Positions 23,543 through 35,926 of a stretch of DNA of 64,000 nucleotides are shown one piece after another (the stretch's first letter is position 1; each line of letters opens with the position of its first letter). Below the pieces are notes generated by a model, which worked only from the letters and a program-made list of their open reading frames with translations, was not told the origin of the DNA and did not search any database. Origin of the DNA: Owenia fusiformis (lineage: Eukaryota > Annelida > Polychaeta > Sabellida > Oweniidae); contig CAIIXF020000005.1 of the NCBI GenBank assembly GCA_903813345.2, forward strand, positions 27,035,375 through 27,099,374, read 5' to 3'. Both the position numbers and the translations under genes were made by a program.

Positions 23543-26500
23543 TCATTGAAATCCATGCATGTATCCATACTGCATAAACACCATGCTATTTGCTGCCTCT
23601 AGATATGCAGGGTTGAATGGTTGACCCTCGGGATGTCCCTGGGGAGGGCCAACATTATCACTTCCTTGCCCATGTTCACTTATAGGGTGGGCCGCTAAAT
23701 CAAGCGCATGATTGTTTTGTTGTACTTCACCAATGTTCTTATTGTCTTCTCCTTCTTGTGGTTTTATATCCTGGATATGCTGGGCATGTAAAGGTCTCAT
23801 TGTCATATCTACCATCTCTTGTTGGTTACTGGTATCTGGGGCATTCAGAGGGAATGAAGTCCGGTGTCCAGACTTTGTCGAGGTTTTTTGATCAACCAAA
23901 TGTTCGGCATCACTGTTTTCAAACTTTACGATAAATTTCATGTTTTTTCCATTCTCTCCATGTGTTTTCATGTGGACTCTAAGGTTGTCTGCCCTGGCGC
24001 AACTCTTTCCACAAATCGGACAGATAAATCTGCGTTTCACGAGATGAACTGTTTTAGTGTGTTTACTTAGTCCGCCTTTGTCAGGGAATGCACGATTACA
24101 GAGGTTACACTGATGTGGTTTTAGACCCAAGTGACGCTTCTCATGCTGGATTACACGGTCTTTACTCTTAAAGCCTTTACCACATTGTGTACATTTGAAG
24201 GGTGTATCAGTTTGATGCACAAGCTTATGTGTGTATAAGGAAGCTGGTGATTTAAAGCTAGCCTTACATATTGCACATTCAAACTTACGATCCTCATTAT
24301 GCACATTGGTATGACTCGCCAGTGAACTTTTATACATAAATGTCAACCCGCAGATGTCACATATGTACCTTGATGCATCAGTCGTGTGACGTCTCTCATG
24401 GAGTTTTCTGAGTGTCTCGGTTTTGTACATTTTATCGCAATGAGAACATTTGTATGCTTTGACAGTTATGTGAGTCCCTTCATGGTTGATCAAACCCGTC
24501 TTGTTGAGGAATCCTTTACCGCACTGATCACATATAAAAGTTCTCTCCTGCTTTGAGTGACCCGCCACGTGCATCTTGAAGCTGTTCAAATAACCAAACG
24601 ATTTTGGACAGAGGGAACACTGGTATTGATGGTTCTCGTGAGCTCCCTGTTTGTGGCATTTCAAGTGATGAGCAGTGAGATATGTTTTGTCGCAGATGTC
24701 ACATGCAAATGGCCTCTTCCCCTCATGCTTTAGCCGATGTAGCTTCATACTGTGATGAAAACTAAAGGTTGCATCACATATTTCACACTTGAATGGTTTC
24801 TCCCCGCCATGAACTCCTCGCTTGTGATGATACACCGCAGACTCGGAGGAGAAATTCTTATTGCATTGGTTGCAGTTAAATTTTAGCCCACTCATTCGCT
24901 GTTTATGTCTTTTATTATGTTTTCGCATAGCTCCGATAGTCGGGCAAACTTTGTTACAGATCTCACATGAAAATGTTCCCCCCTTGGTTTGTGTGTACTT
25001 GTGTATGTTGGCGTGCTTATTTAACAAAGACTTACTGGTGAATGTATCGCCACAATCAGAACAAATATGATTATGCTCTAGCTCCATATGCTCCTCATAT
25101 TCCGAAAGTGTTACGAAGACATCAAAACAAAAATCACAAGTCATAGGGGGCACTTCATCAGGGTGCTCCTTTTTAATATGCTTCTTAAGTTTAACAGCTT
25201 TCTTAAACACTTCATCACAATGGTTACATTTAATGCTTGGTTTGTGTGTAGCAATATGACGTTTCAGGCACGTCTCACGAACAAATGTCTTATCACATTT
25301 ATCGCAATGATGAGGACGAACACCGTTGTGACGGTTCATATGCTCTGTGTATTTGTTTATGTGATGAGTGGAGTAGTCGCACAGTTCACATGCATGTTGT
25401 TTACTACCTTTCTTCCTCCCTTTCTTCACTTTGGGCTCTGAAAGTAAAGATTGTTGGTTATAAATATATGTCATCATCTACCTTATAACAAGGTATTAAC
25501 ATGCCAAACAATATGTAGAATGGACAGATGAATGAGTAGGCGATTTCATATGCTCACCATAGGCTACCATGTTAACTAAAATATAGAGCACAAATAACAA
25601 AATATGTAAAATGCATTTTTATTATAAATGCCTTACTTTCATCACCATTCTCATCTTCATCCTCATCACCACCATCATCATCATCGTCATCTTCATCACT
25701 GTGGTCGACATCTGGAGCAGGGACATAGTCTGCATCCTTTGCATCATCATCAATGTAGTCAAGTTGATGTCTGTCATCTTCAGCTTCATTGTTAGTCGAC
25801 ACTGGTAATTCTGTGAAACAATGAGAAGCTTTAGTTTTAAGAATTATTACAGAGTGTAGTACTATAGAATTATTACAGAGTGTAGTACTATAGAATTATT
25901 ACAGAGTGTAGTACTATAGAATTATTACAGAGTGTAGTACTATAGAATTATTACAGAGTGTAGTACTATAGAATTATTACAGAGTGTAGTACTATAGAAT
26001 TATTACAGAGTGTAGTACTATAGAATTATTACAGAGTGTAGTACTATAGAATTATTACAGAGTGTAGTACTATAGAATTATTACAGAGTGTAGTACTATA
26101 GAATTATTACAGAGTGTAGTACTATAGAATTATTACAGAGTGTAGTACTATAGAATTATTACAGAGTGTAGTACTATAGAATTATTACAGAGTGTAGTAC
26201 TATAGAATTATTACAGAGTGTAGTACTATAGAATTATTACAGAGTGTAGTACTATAGAATTATTACAGAGTGTAGTACTATAGAATTATTACAGAGTGTA
26301 GTACTATAGAATTATTACAGAGTGTAGTACTATAGAATTATTACAGAGTGTAGTACTATAGAATTATTACAGAGTGTAGTACTATAGAATTATTACAGAG
26401 CGTAGTACTATAGAATTATTACAGAGCGTAGTACTATAGAATTATTACAGAGTGTAGTACTATAGAATTATTACAGAGTGTAGTACTATAGAATTATTAC

Positions 26501-28632
26501 AGAGTGTAGTACTATAGAATTATTACAGAGTGTAGTACTATAGAATTATTACAGAGTGTAGTACTATGTAGTTTAGCCTTTTGTTGGGGAAGTAGATAGG
26601 GGAGGGGGAATCCAGAAACTTGAAGCATGGCATATGCCTTGCCCAAGGCGGTGTCTTTTTATTTTTAAAATTTTATTTCACATACCGTTATATGTAATAA
26701 TTGAAAATCAAAATAACAAAAGATAATACAGACTTGGGCAAGCCTAGACACATCACTACGTTCTGATAATTGGCCTGCCAGTTTTGTTTTTATATTGATG
26801 GATAAAGAAAAAATCAATAGACTCTTAAATATTCTTGCAAGTAAGATAAGACCGAAGATGTGCTAGTTACTAGTAGTGTTTTTGCTTTGATAATCCATAG
26901 CCACCAGGCAGTTGAGGCTATGAAAATGAAGTTTAAAGATAGATTTGTAAGAGGAGAATTTCCATGTAGTGTTCATGATTACAATTACCAATATGTATGG
27001 TATGGATAATATTTTCAAAATTTTAGGAGGATATTTAACAGAGGTTACATAGTTCAAAATCAAAGATAACATAATCAGCTATAGGGTGTCCCTAAACTTT
27101 TCAGTTTGAAATTTTATTTACCTGTTTTTATGCATGTTACATCTGGGAGGGAGGCAACACTTTCACTTACTGAAAAATAACAGAAAATATTTGAAATCAT
27201 CTTTCAGAAAAAACCAAATATCTAATGAACATGTATGAAAACTTTCACTCAAAATTATAACTTACATCTTGATTAGGTTGTTTCACACCTGTATCTTCCA
27301 CAAAATGAGAAACGAAGAATTAATATTAGATGAGGCTTTTTATGTGTTGGAAAGATGTCAAGACTAATCAAGAATGGCTCCTGATGATTGGCACTGCTTA
27401 ATATTCTAAAGGAAACATTGGATATCCATAAGCTTTATCCATGCCCAATAATTTTAAAATAATGAGATGCATTTAACAAGCTGTTAACACCTATATTGCA
27501 GTGGAAATATTCCAACAATTCTGTTCAGTAAAGTAAAGAAATACTTTTTGATACCTGGTTTAAAGTTCTTGACTGGATCTATAATTTCTTCTTGAGGTGT
27601 GCCACCATACCATTGTTTGGCCAGTTCTTCTAAAGTTTTACAAGCGTCATCATCACCATTGACTTGGTTTCCTGCAATAAATATTAATTTTGAATTACTC
27701 ATGTCTTATGGTTTAACATGTGTAGTACGTAAACACTCTTCTGAATTACATCTCGGTTTATATCTGGTCAAGAGAATTTTCCAATCAGACAGGTTCTGGC
27801 TGAACATTTATACTAACATTTATGATATTGTATACAGTAAAATCCTTAAAAGTAGGTGGTAGAGCCCATGATATTGAGAGGTGGTTAAATGTCACATATT
27901 TTTTTATGTCAGATTTGATCATACCTTGCTGGTAAACATGTTCCTTAATGTCAACTTTAAAGGACTCAGTGGTATCAACACTGAAGACAATGGAGCCAAC
28001 CATCAACACACGCATGTTGAATGTGATGTTGTCCTGACAGAATCTGATCAGATTCTGCTGTAGTGTTGTCTCCAGTTCATCAGGCAAACTTGTAGAAGGC
28101 TGGTCAGGCTTCATGAATGCTGCAAAGTAATATATTCTGTAAGAAACATCAAATATGGCCAACAGATTCAAAATGGCTACCTAAATGTAATTTTCTAGTC
28201 AGCTTTTACAATATTAAAAAAATCTGAAAACAATCTGTTTTTAAAAAATTAGGCCCACTGCCAAAACAGGATTGGGACTATTATGGTAAACAACTTTCCA
28301 TTCCCTAGCCTTGTAACATGAATTACTACTAAATATATTGTTCCACAAACACCGGCTCACGTGTCGGAATACAAGAGTGAAACACTTAAATATCGCATTC
28401 TCCAAATCAAAAGGGATATTAAATTGAGGAAGTAAACTTTGAACAAAATGGAGGCAACAATGAATTATGTTTCGTGGCCTAAATTTTGCAGACAACATTT
28501 GCACTTGGATTTCGTCCGCTAATCGGCATCATCTATTTTCAAAATCGTGCCAGAATATTCGACTTTATTGTATGCACAATTTACTACAATGTGATAGGAC
28601 CCACCTGTACTTTGTGTTTCTACAGCAGTCAT
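23543..28632 (-). CDS. C2H2 zinc-finger protein with 17 fingers, complete, 6 exons
   Basis: Likely DNA-binding nuclear regulator; orthology not recognised. Exons on the minus strand are 28605-28632, 27925-28119, 27555-27671, 27122-27169, 25637-25810 and 23543-25437. All junctions are GT-AG and in phase, giving 818 residues. The start MTAVETQST lies in a 28-base first coding exon; an internal Met at 28114 is an alternative start. The N-terminal 160 residues (containing RFCQDNITFNMRVLMVG and KTLEELAKQWYGG) match no KRAB, BTB, SCAN or ZAD domain that I recognise. An Asp/Glu-rich stretch at about 160-187 and a basic patch KKGRKKGSK precede 17 C-x2-C...H-x3-5-H fingers at about residues 200-690, all in one exon. 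The fingers start HACELCDYS and end FICPICGKSCARADNLRVHM. Linkers are mostly not the canonical TGEKP. A Gln/Pro/Gly-containing tail follows. Confidence 0.88.
25840..26567 (-). repeat. 28 head-to-tail copies of a 26-bp repeat in a zinc-finger gene intron
   Basis: Unit AGAATTATTACAGAGTGTAG plus TACTAT. The array is 728 bp, exactly 28 units, with no visible indels and almost no substitutions. Two adjacent units near 26401-26430 share a T-to-C change. It starts 30 bp upstream of the acidic exon's acceptor. Confidence 0.97.
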
Positions 28633-29519
28633 TTTATTGTAGTGAATTTGGAAGGGTTTTCCAACTTTAGCTAGCATGCGCATCTAATCGTGCGCAGTTT
28701 CGCTGAACGAAAATACATACATTCCCGGGAATGATTAACCGGATTGAAGCACATCTGGATTCACAAGGTTTCAGTTATAAGTTGTTTCATCTTTTGAGCC
28801 CTATTTCCCAAACAACAACGTAAATTAATGTTTAAACTCCAAGAAGGGTGTTATCCTTTCGAAATGGGTTTTGTCCATTTTGCTGCAATTCAAGATATAG
28901 ATACTGTCGTGGAACATTTTATACTGCCAGTGAGCAGAGATTACTTCGGTCCAAAGCCTTCTCTATATTCCGGCTTTGAGGAGGAAGATTGAGCTGCCTT
29001 AGTATTATAAATATTGTAAATCATTGTGTCACACGCACAGTAAATATGGCATAATAATATGAAATATACCTTTATGTATAGATTTGAAGAACATCAGCTC
29101 ACATCCCCGTCTGAATCTACTGTTATATTTGATTTCTTTAAGCGAGAATAATTTCAAATGTTATTCACGTCCAGAACCGGAAGCCATTTTTAGCTACAGC
29201 GAGAAAATTTCACCATGTGTCGAAAACTCCGAAATGAAATTTTGAAATATCTAAATCCAGACAAGCAACGCTTCATCCTAAATATGATTAATATTCTTAA
29301 AAATATTTATAAAATTTATTAAAAATGAGTTCTAGGTGCGTGTAGGTGCGTGTAGCACAGTACATACGAAATCAATAAAGTTTCGTCTAGCTGTAAGCTA
29401 GAGACTCGAGTAAAGCAGAGACATTATGTATAAAACATGTGCCTTATGACTTATGGCCCGCCGCTCCCCTTGTGTGCGCCCAGAAAAAAAATTGGGCCAC
29501 AAACAATTTTGGGCTAAAA
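28633..29519. other. 5' flank of the zinc-finger gene
   Basis: No gene established. A 54-codon open frame (28828-28989, +) begins MFKLQEGCYPFEMGF and ends YSGFEEED. It lies about 200 bp upstream of the zinc-finger start codon on the opposite strand and has no independent support. Sequence from about 29455 to the gap resembles the left part of the GGCGGATCC element at 30255. Confidence 0.35.
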
Positions 29520-30019
29520 NNNNNNNNNNNNNNNNNNNNNNNNNNNNNNNNNNNNNNNNNNNNNNNNNNNNNNNNNNNNNNNNNNNNNNNNNNNNNNNNN
29601 NNNNNNNNNNNNNNNNNNNNNNNNNNNNNNNNNNNNNNNNNNNNNNNNNNNNNNNNNNNNNNNNNNNNNNNNNNNNNNNNNNNNNNNNNNNNNNNNNNNN
29701 NNNNNNNNNNNNNNNNNNNNNNNNNNNNNNNNNNNNNNNNNNNNNNNNNNNNNNNNNNNNNNNNNNNNNNNNNNNNNNNNNNNNNNNNNNNNNNNNNNNN
29801 NNNNNNNNNNNNNNNNNNNNNNNNNNNNNNNNNNNNNNNNNNNNNNNNNNNNNNNNNNNNNNNNNNNNNNNNNNNNNNNNNNNNNNNNNNNNNNNNNNNN
29901 NNNNNNNNNNNNNNNNNNNNNNNNNNNNNNNNNNNNNNNNNNNNNNNNNNNNNNNNNNNNNNNNNNNNNNNNNNNNNNNNNNNNNNNNNNNNNNNNNNNN
30001 NNNNNNNNNNNNNNNNNNN
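29520..30019. other. assembly gap, 500 Ns
   Basis: Exactly 500 unknown bases, a typical placeholder size. The true length is unknown. Both sides carry G/C-homopolymer-rich repeat of the type at 30255-30571, which probably broke the assembly. Confidence 0.98.
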
Positions 30020-30254
30020 ATTATTTTCAATGAAACCTTTGGGGACATTTTTGGATCCTTTGGAAAAACTCATCCTCTGCATTTTAAACATGAGATTGTT
30101 GACAAAAACATCCTGTTTCTGAATCTGCACATTTATCCTACTTCCCCTGGAAAAATTAGAATAGCTGCCCCTCTTGGGTCACTTGTAAAATATAGAGAAC
30201 TGTTTGATATAGCAAAATTGACAGAACTACAAATGGAAAATTGTCATGTTACTA

Positions 30255-30571
30255 TGGCGGATCCGGGGGGGGGGCCCATGGGGCCCGCCCCCCCCCCCCC
30301 CTAAGGTTGGCCCAGAAAAAAAAAGTTGGGCCCAAAAAAATTTTAGGCCAAAAAAGGCCCCAAAAAGTGGGCCTTTTGGTCATTATTGGGCCTTCTAAGG
30401 CCTTATTTTTTTAATTTTAAGCCAAATTTTGAAGAAAATGGGCCTCAAATTTTCAAAATTTGGGCCCACTTTTCGGTTTTAGGGGCCCAAATTTTTTTTC
30501 CGCGCAAGCGTGGAGGTTTTTTCTCTGACCTCAAATTTGGGGCCCCCCCTTGTTGGTTCCTGGATCCGCCA
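30255..30571. mobile_element. MITE with TGGCGGATCC ends and poly-G/poly-C tracts
   Basis: Terminal inverted repeats TGGCGGATCC at the left and GGATCCGCCA at the right enclose long G and C runs and GGGCC(A)n motifs. A related, interrupted copy lies at 55004-55805, and its left part also resembles sequence just before the assembly gap. No coding capacity. Confidence 0.6.
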
Positions 30572-30644
30572 CTGTAACAGTTATTGAACATGAAGAAGGT
30601 AATGATGATTTGAGCTTGTCCCATACTATGATGTGAAGAAATAT

Positions 30645-30918
30645 TTATTCATTCTTTTAAGAGAGAATCAGATATAACGAGCAATCGAACCATTTTTTTT
30701 CAATTTTAGAATATTTCTGGCTTATGTCATTCCTTGTCATGTCTATTTTCTAAAAATCCCCAAAGTGCACACTTTATTTCAGGAAAACTAAAAAATCTTA
30801 TAATATAATGTATTATTATTCTATGAGATTGATATTACAATAGTTATTATTTTGGGGAATCTAAACATTTCTCACCCATGTTTGCACTTTAGATTAATAA
30901 TAACTTCACCAACCTTTA
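30645..30918 (+). repeat. diverged copy of the 44981-45299 MITE
   Basis: Shares AGAATCAGAT, TCATTCCTTGTCATGTCTAT, TTTTCTAAAA and TGCACTTTA blocks in the same order as 44981-45299. The right terminal repeat is missing. Confidence 0.5.
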
Positions 30919-30939
30919 ACCACACAGTAGTAACTCACT

Positions 30940-31833
30940 GGGGCGTATCGAAACCAAAACGCCCCGCAAAACCGTTAATTTGAATTTCAAATCTACCCTG
31001 TCTTTGGAAAATCAATGATTGTGAGTCTCACACTACACCATTTTTCTTCAAAATTGATCCATTAAAACCTTCACAGAAATACCTCTCAGTCGAGACATTG
31101 CTTTTGTTTACAAAGTCCTTTGTTTTAGCGGCGTTTTGGTCCCCAGATGTGAGAAGTTGCAAATCCTCAGAGATTTCAACCACAATCCTTGATATCTTCC
31201 CAGTTCTTTTATCACTCTCCCCCATATTTTGCTCAAGGACTCCCATTACAACCCTCCATCGCTGCATCAACATGTTTCCTTACATGAAACGCAGCAATTC
31301 TGAAAAGTCCTACGCAACTGTTCGAACTTCACCAAAACGCCCCGTTGTCTTCCAAAACGCCCTGCAGAGTCTATGACTACAAACGTGTAGTTTCAAGGTG
31401 TATAGATCCAACGGGCCATTTTGGAAGAGAACGGGGCGTTTTGATCAATTTCAAATAGATGCGTACGACTTTTGGAAATTGCTGCGTTTAATGTAATAAA
31501 TATGTTGATGCAGAGATGGAGGGTTGTAATGGGAGTCCTTGTGCAAAATATAGGGGAGAATAATAAAAGAACTGGAGATATATTGAGGCTTTTGGTTGAA
31601 ATCTCTGAAGATTTGCATCTTCTCACATCTGGGGACCAAAACGCCGCTAAAACGAGCAACTGTACACAAAAGCAATGTCTCGAGTGAAAGGTATTTCTGT
31701 GAAGGTTTTAATGGAACAAGTTTGAAGAAAAATGGTGTACTGTGAGACTCACAATCATTGATTTTCCAAAGAAAGGGTAGGTTTAAAATACAAATTAACG
31801 GTTTTGCGGGGCGTTTTGCTTTCGATACGCCCC
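30940..31833. repeat. 0.9-kb foldback element with roughly 420-bp arms
   Basis: Left end GGGGCGTATCGAAACCAAAA and right end TTTTGCTTTCGATACGCCCC are inverted copies. The complementarity runs almost to the centre near 31385 (TACAAACGTGTA), where the two arms meet. By eye the arms are about 90 percent identical in the outer half. Both arms also carry internal ACGCCCCG motifs. No convincing target duplication or coding sequence. Confidence 0.85.
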
Positions 31834-32140
31834 GTGTCTGAGTTTGTTATACAAACTTTAACCAAACCAATGGCAGAAAAGCACTTTGAATCATGGGAAT
31901 GAAGTACTTCCCTTAATGAAACACCAAACCAAGTAAAAACTGAACCTCGTACAGATAGCCCCGACTCTACTGTTTACACCAACAACCAATCAGATGTTTT
32001 ACATCGAGCCTCGCATGCATATTTTTGGGAGTGGATGGATCAAGTGAGAATTTGGACTAATTTTTGCAAGTTTGACCAGGAAATCACTTTTAGGTCAGGG
32101 TGCACTTTGGTGAAATTTCCAACCATGTGCTATTTAAGAA

Positions 32141-32288
32141 ATATAGACCAAAAAGCAGGGGTTATATCGTCCAACACACCCTGCAGGGCTAAGCACAAAC
32201 ATTTTCTGTACCCCGAAAGTTCGAAAGCTTTTGTGCCTAGACCCAAGGGGTGTATTTGACGATATTGCCCCTGCTCTGAGGTCTATAT
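32141..32288. repeat. 148-bp hairpin element, copy 1
   Basis: ATATAGACC...GCAGGGG...ATATCGTC...GCTAAGCACAAA is mirrored by TTTGTGCCTAG...GACGATAT...CCCCTGC...GGTCTATAT. A related sequence occurs at 43166-43290. Confidence 0.65.
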
Positions 32289-33059
32289 TACAATTCGAAC
32301 ATGAAAACTCACCAAATTGTTTCGAATATTCATCATGGTCCGCCATTACTAAGACCCACCGTTATGACGTCACACATTACACGTTATTAACTGGGTGATT
32401 GATCCCGAATATAACCCAGCTGAAGCATTGACTTTGTTTACAGTTTATAGAAGGTGAATACAGTCATGTTCGAATTTCAGATAAACATTACTCATTCCAC
32501 ACATCATCTACATCTTTCATTCTTGCACAAAAGATGCATTACTGTACCTAGACTGTTAATTTAGAGTTGATAATTCTTCAGAATGTTTGAATAACTAGAA
32601 TATTCAGTGGTTTACTTTTCAAAATTGCAAAAAAAATCCAAAGTGCACTTTACTGCACTAGCCTAGATCTAAGATGTAGATGAACGTAACTTTTTTGATC
32701 GTATTGGTATGTAAGGATCATATACATGTCAAGTCATTAGCATAAATGTCACCGTTTGAAGGGTAAATGGATATATAAACACTTCTCTTTATTAAGTGAA
32801 TAAAGTAGAGTAAGCTTAGATCTAGAATCTAACATTCATGCGCCATTTTGATTGGAAATTTAAATTGAAGGACCTGACTTATTTTTGCCTCTTTAGGCTT
32901 GTGTAGACCACATATCCCATTATAATCATACTAATCATGTGAAAAAACTTATACAATCAAAGAACTACATACTCTGGTAGAGATCCCGTGGTTGAGCTGG
33001 CTCAGATCTTGGCTCTTTAGGTCCCAACACACGCCCGGTCAGGAGAATCGAGATATGAT

Positions 33060-33430
33060 CAAATGCAGGTTTTTGTCTGGTACAACCGTGGGAATGTTAG
33101 CAAAAACTGCAGGAATCTGGCGCAAAAAAACCGTGGCACGTTATATTTTTACATAATTAACATTGTCCCGGTTGTACCAGACACTGTTACATTATTATAC
33201 ATTGTCACGGTTGTACCAGACATTGTTACATTATTGAACAGGGTATATATTGCTTCAAAGGATGTTACAGTTTTTAACACGGTCACGGTTGTACCAGACA
33301 TTTTAGCATTATTACCTAGATATTTTATCTTGTTACCAAACGTGTTACAGTTTTTAGAATTTTCACTGTTGTACCAGACATTGTTGCATTATTAAATCTA
33401 TCTTTTGTCACAAAACGTGTTACAGTTTTA
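33060..33430 (+). repeat. degenerate repeats of a TTGTACCAGACA module
   Basis: Four to five spaced copies of CACGGTTGTACCAGACATTG followed by TTACATTATT, mixed with GTGTTACAGTTTT. No gene. The open frame across it (33063-33395) is a by-product of the repeat. Confidence 0.6.
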
Positions 33431-33549
33431 TTTATTTATTAGGCAGTCTAAATAGTGTCACTTGACGTCAGACAACGTTTACACAGTTATATATTTAGAG
33501 ATAAAAACAGTCACTTCTAAGCTTTTTGGCAAACCTAACTACAATTATA

Positions 33550-34202
33550 AATTGTTTCCAATCTCTGACAAATGTACTTGACCGGGGGAAATTTTTGAAG
33601 TGTAAAATACCAGATGTAGACTGAGTACAGCTTAACATTCTGAAAGCCTATAAAAAGCCTATCTAGCTTTAAAATTTGGACACCAAAATGTCTAGGTCAA
33701 AATCTAGGTCAAATTTATAGTTTTTTCCTTATTTTTGCGTTTCTGACATTAGACTTTAATGATTTGCTTCGAAGTTTTGTATACAGGTAGCAAAGAGTGT
33801 GCTTATAGTATTAGCCTTTTGCCATCAAAAAGTATTTTGACCCACTTTTGAGATATGGCGTCCGAAAAGTTGGTCAAAATTAAAAAATTCTCCAAATTTA
33901 AAGTATGAGTTATGAATTAAGGATAGAATTTTCTAAGGAATCCGAATCTTTAAACCAAATTTCGATCCATCTTCTGGTTAGATAGCTATAGCGGTTTGAA
34001 ATCTTGAAAAAAGTCAATATGGTATATCCACGTGTAAAGCCAATGGAGTCAAAGATAACATTCTTAAGAGTTGTCTAAATGTCTATATTCTAGCCGACTC
34101 AGCTTATTCTGAATGACTGAGCTACAAGTATTTGGATGACTCACCTTAAAAAAGTTTGAAATCTGGAGTCTTAAATTGAACTTGTTCAATTTACATGTCT
34201 AG
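33550..34202 (+). mobile_element. Helentron-like array, unit 1 (left end unclear)
   Basis: Ends in a 3' hairpin AAATTGAACTTGTTCAATTT (34173-34192), six bases, then CTAG next to T. A subterminal TCTGGAGTCT precedes the hairpin. The interior has CAGGTAGCAAAGAGTGTGCT and CTAGGTCAAA motifs common to the whole array. Confidence 0.55.
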
Positions 34203-35926
34203 TTATTATTCTTTTTTCTTCCTCCTCGCCAAATTTCTCGTCAACTATAACAGCTTACTTAATCCAACTTACATGGTTAACTAAAGACTGAAACCGGCTT
34301 TCTGGGAAATTAGGTCAAATTTTTATCTAGGTCAAAGGTCAAGAACTAGGTCAAATCTTACATTTTCAACATTCTTCATCATATCTTCGTCAATATTCTT
34401 CGTAACTCCTTCATCTTTTTTTCATCGTGTAGCTTAGAAAAAGGCGAATCAAAGATATGACATCAGAATTTTGATTACTCTTACCGATTTTGAGATACGG
34501 CGTCCGAAATGTAGGTCACGCCTAAACATGCTCCAAATCGAATGTGTGAGCTATGAAAAAGATGTAGAATTTTCTCAGGAATCCAAATCTGCAAACCAAA
34601 TTTGGATCAGACTTCCGGTTCGGAAGTTATGGCGTTTTGAAAGCTCAAAAATCGCTAAATTTGGTGCCTATGTTAAGTCAATGGGAAAAAAGACTTTTTC
34701 GAAGTGTAAAATACAGGATATTGACTGAGTACAGCTTAACATAATGAATGCTTATAAAAGAAGGGGACCTCAAAAGCTACATAGCTTCAAAATTTGGACA
34801 CCAAAATGCCTAGGTCAAAATCAAGGTCAAATTCATAGTTTTTCCTTATTTTTACGATTCTGACACTACACTTAAATAATTTACTTCAAAATTTTGTATA
34901 CAGGTAGCAAAAAGTGTGCTAATAGTGTTAGCCTTTTGCCGTCAGAAAGTATTTTGACCCACTTTTGAGATATGGTGTCCGAAAAGTAGGTCAAAATAAA
35001 AAGTTCTCCAGATTCAACGTATGAGTTATGAATTAAGGGTAGAATCTTCTCAGGAATCCGAATCTGCAAACCAAATTTCGATTCGACTACCGGTTCAGAA
35101 GTTATGGCGTGTCCAAAAAGTAGGTCAAAATAAAAAAATTCCAAATTTAACGTATGAGTTATGAATTAGGGGTAGAATTTTGTCAGGAATCCAAATCTGC
35201 AAACCAAATTACGATCCGACTTCCGGTTCGAAAGTTATGGGGTTTTGAAAGCTCAAAAATCGCTAAATTTGGTGCCCCATGTTATGTCAATGAGAAAAAG
35301 GATTTTTTGAAGTGTAAAATACCAGATAAAGACTGAGTACAGCTTAATATTCTGAAAGCCTATAAAAGGAGGGGACCTCGAAGGCTATCTAGCTTTAAAA
35401 TTTGGACGCAAAAATGCCTTGGTCAAAATCTAGGTCAAATTCATAGTTTTTCCTTATTTTTGCGATTCTGACATTACACTTTAAGGATTTGCTTCAAAAT
35501 TTTGTATACAGGTAGCAAAGAGTGTGCTTATAGTGTTAGCCTTCTGCCGTCAGAAAGTTTTTTGACCCACTTTTGAGATATGGTGTCCGAAATGTAGGTC
35601 AAAATAAAAAATTATCCAAATTTAACGTATGAGTTATGAATTAAGGGTAGAATTTTCTCAGGAATCAGAATCTTTAAACCAAATTTCGATTCGACTTCTG
35701 GTTAGATAGTTATAGCGGTTTGAAGTCTCGAAAAGTCGATATGATGATATCCCCATGTTAAGCTAATAGAGTCGAAGATAGCCTTCTTAAAAGTTGTCTA
35801 AATGTCTATATTCTAGCTGACTCAGCTTATTCTGAATGACTCAGCTTACAAGTTCTGGATGACTCAGCTTAAAAAAAATGTGAAATCTGGAGTCTTAAAT
35901 TGAACTTGTTCAATTTACATGTCTAG
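34203..35926 (+). mobile_element. Helentron-like array, unit 2
   Basis: Starts TTATTATTCTTTTTTCTTCC directly after the CTAG of unit 1. It ends with the hairpin at 35897-35916 and CTAG. It contains two internal copies of a block of about 600 bp (GTAGCAAAGAGTGTGCT, CCGACTTCCGGTTC, AAATCGCTAAATTTGGTG). No open frame of note. Confidence 0.6.

Noticed and set aside
25088-25441. Plus-strand open frames opposite the zinc-finger exon
   Set aside because: They are shadows of the repetitive finger code on the other strand; the minus-strand frame has clear C2H2 spacing.
21468-26567. Regular direct repeats that might suggest CRISPR arrays
   Set aside because: Units are contiguous with no unique spacers, in a eukaryotic intron/intergenic setting; they are ordinary satellites.
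28486-28674. Plus-strand 62-codon hydrophobic frame
   Set aside because: It overlaps the first coding exon of the zinc-finger gene on the other strand and has no start context or partner exons.
29398-30304. Several 200-280-codon open frames
   Set aside because: They are mostly unknown bases in the 500-N gap and carry no real sequence.
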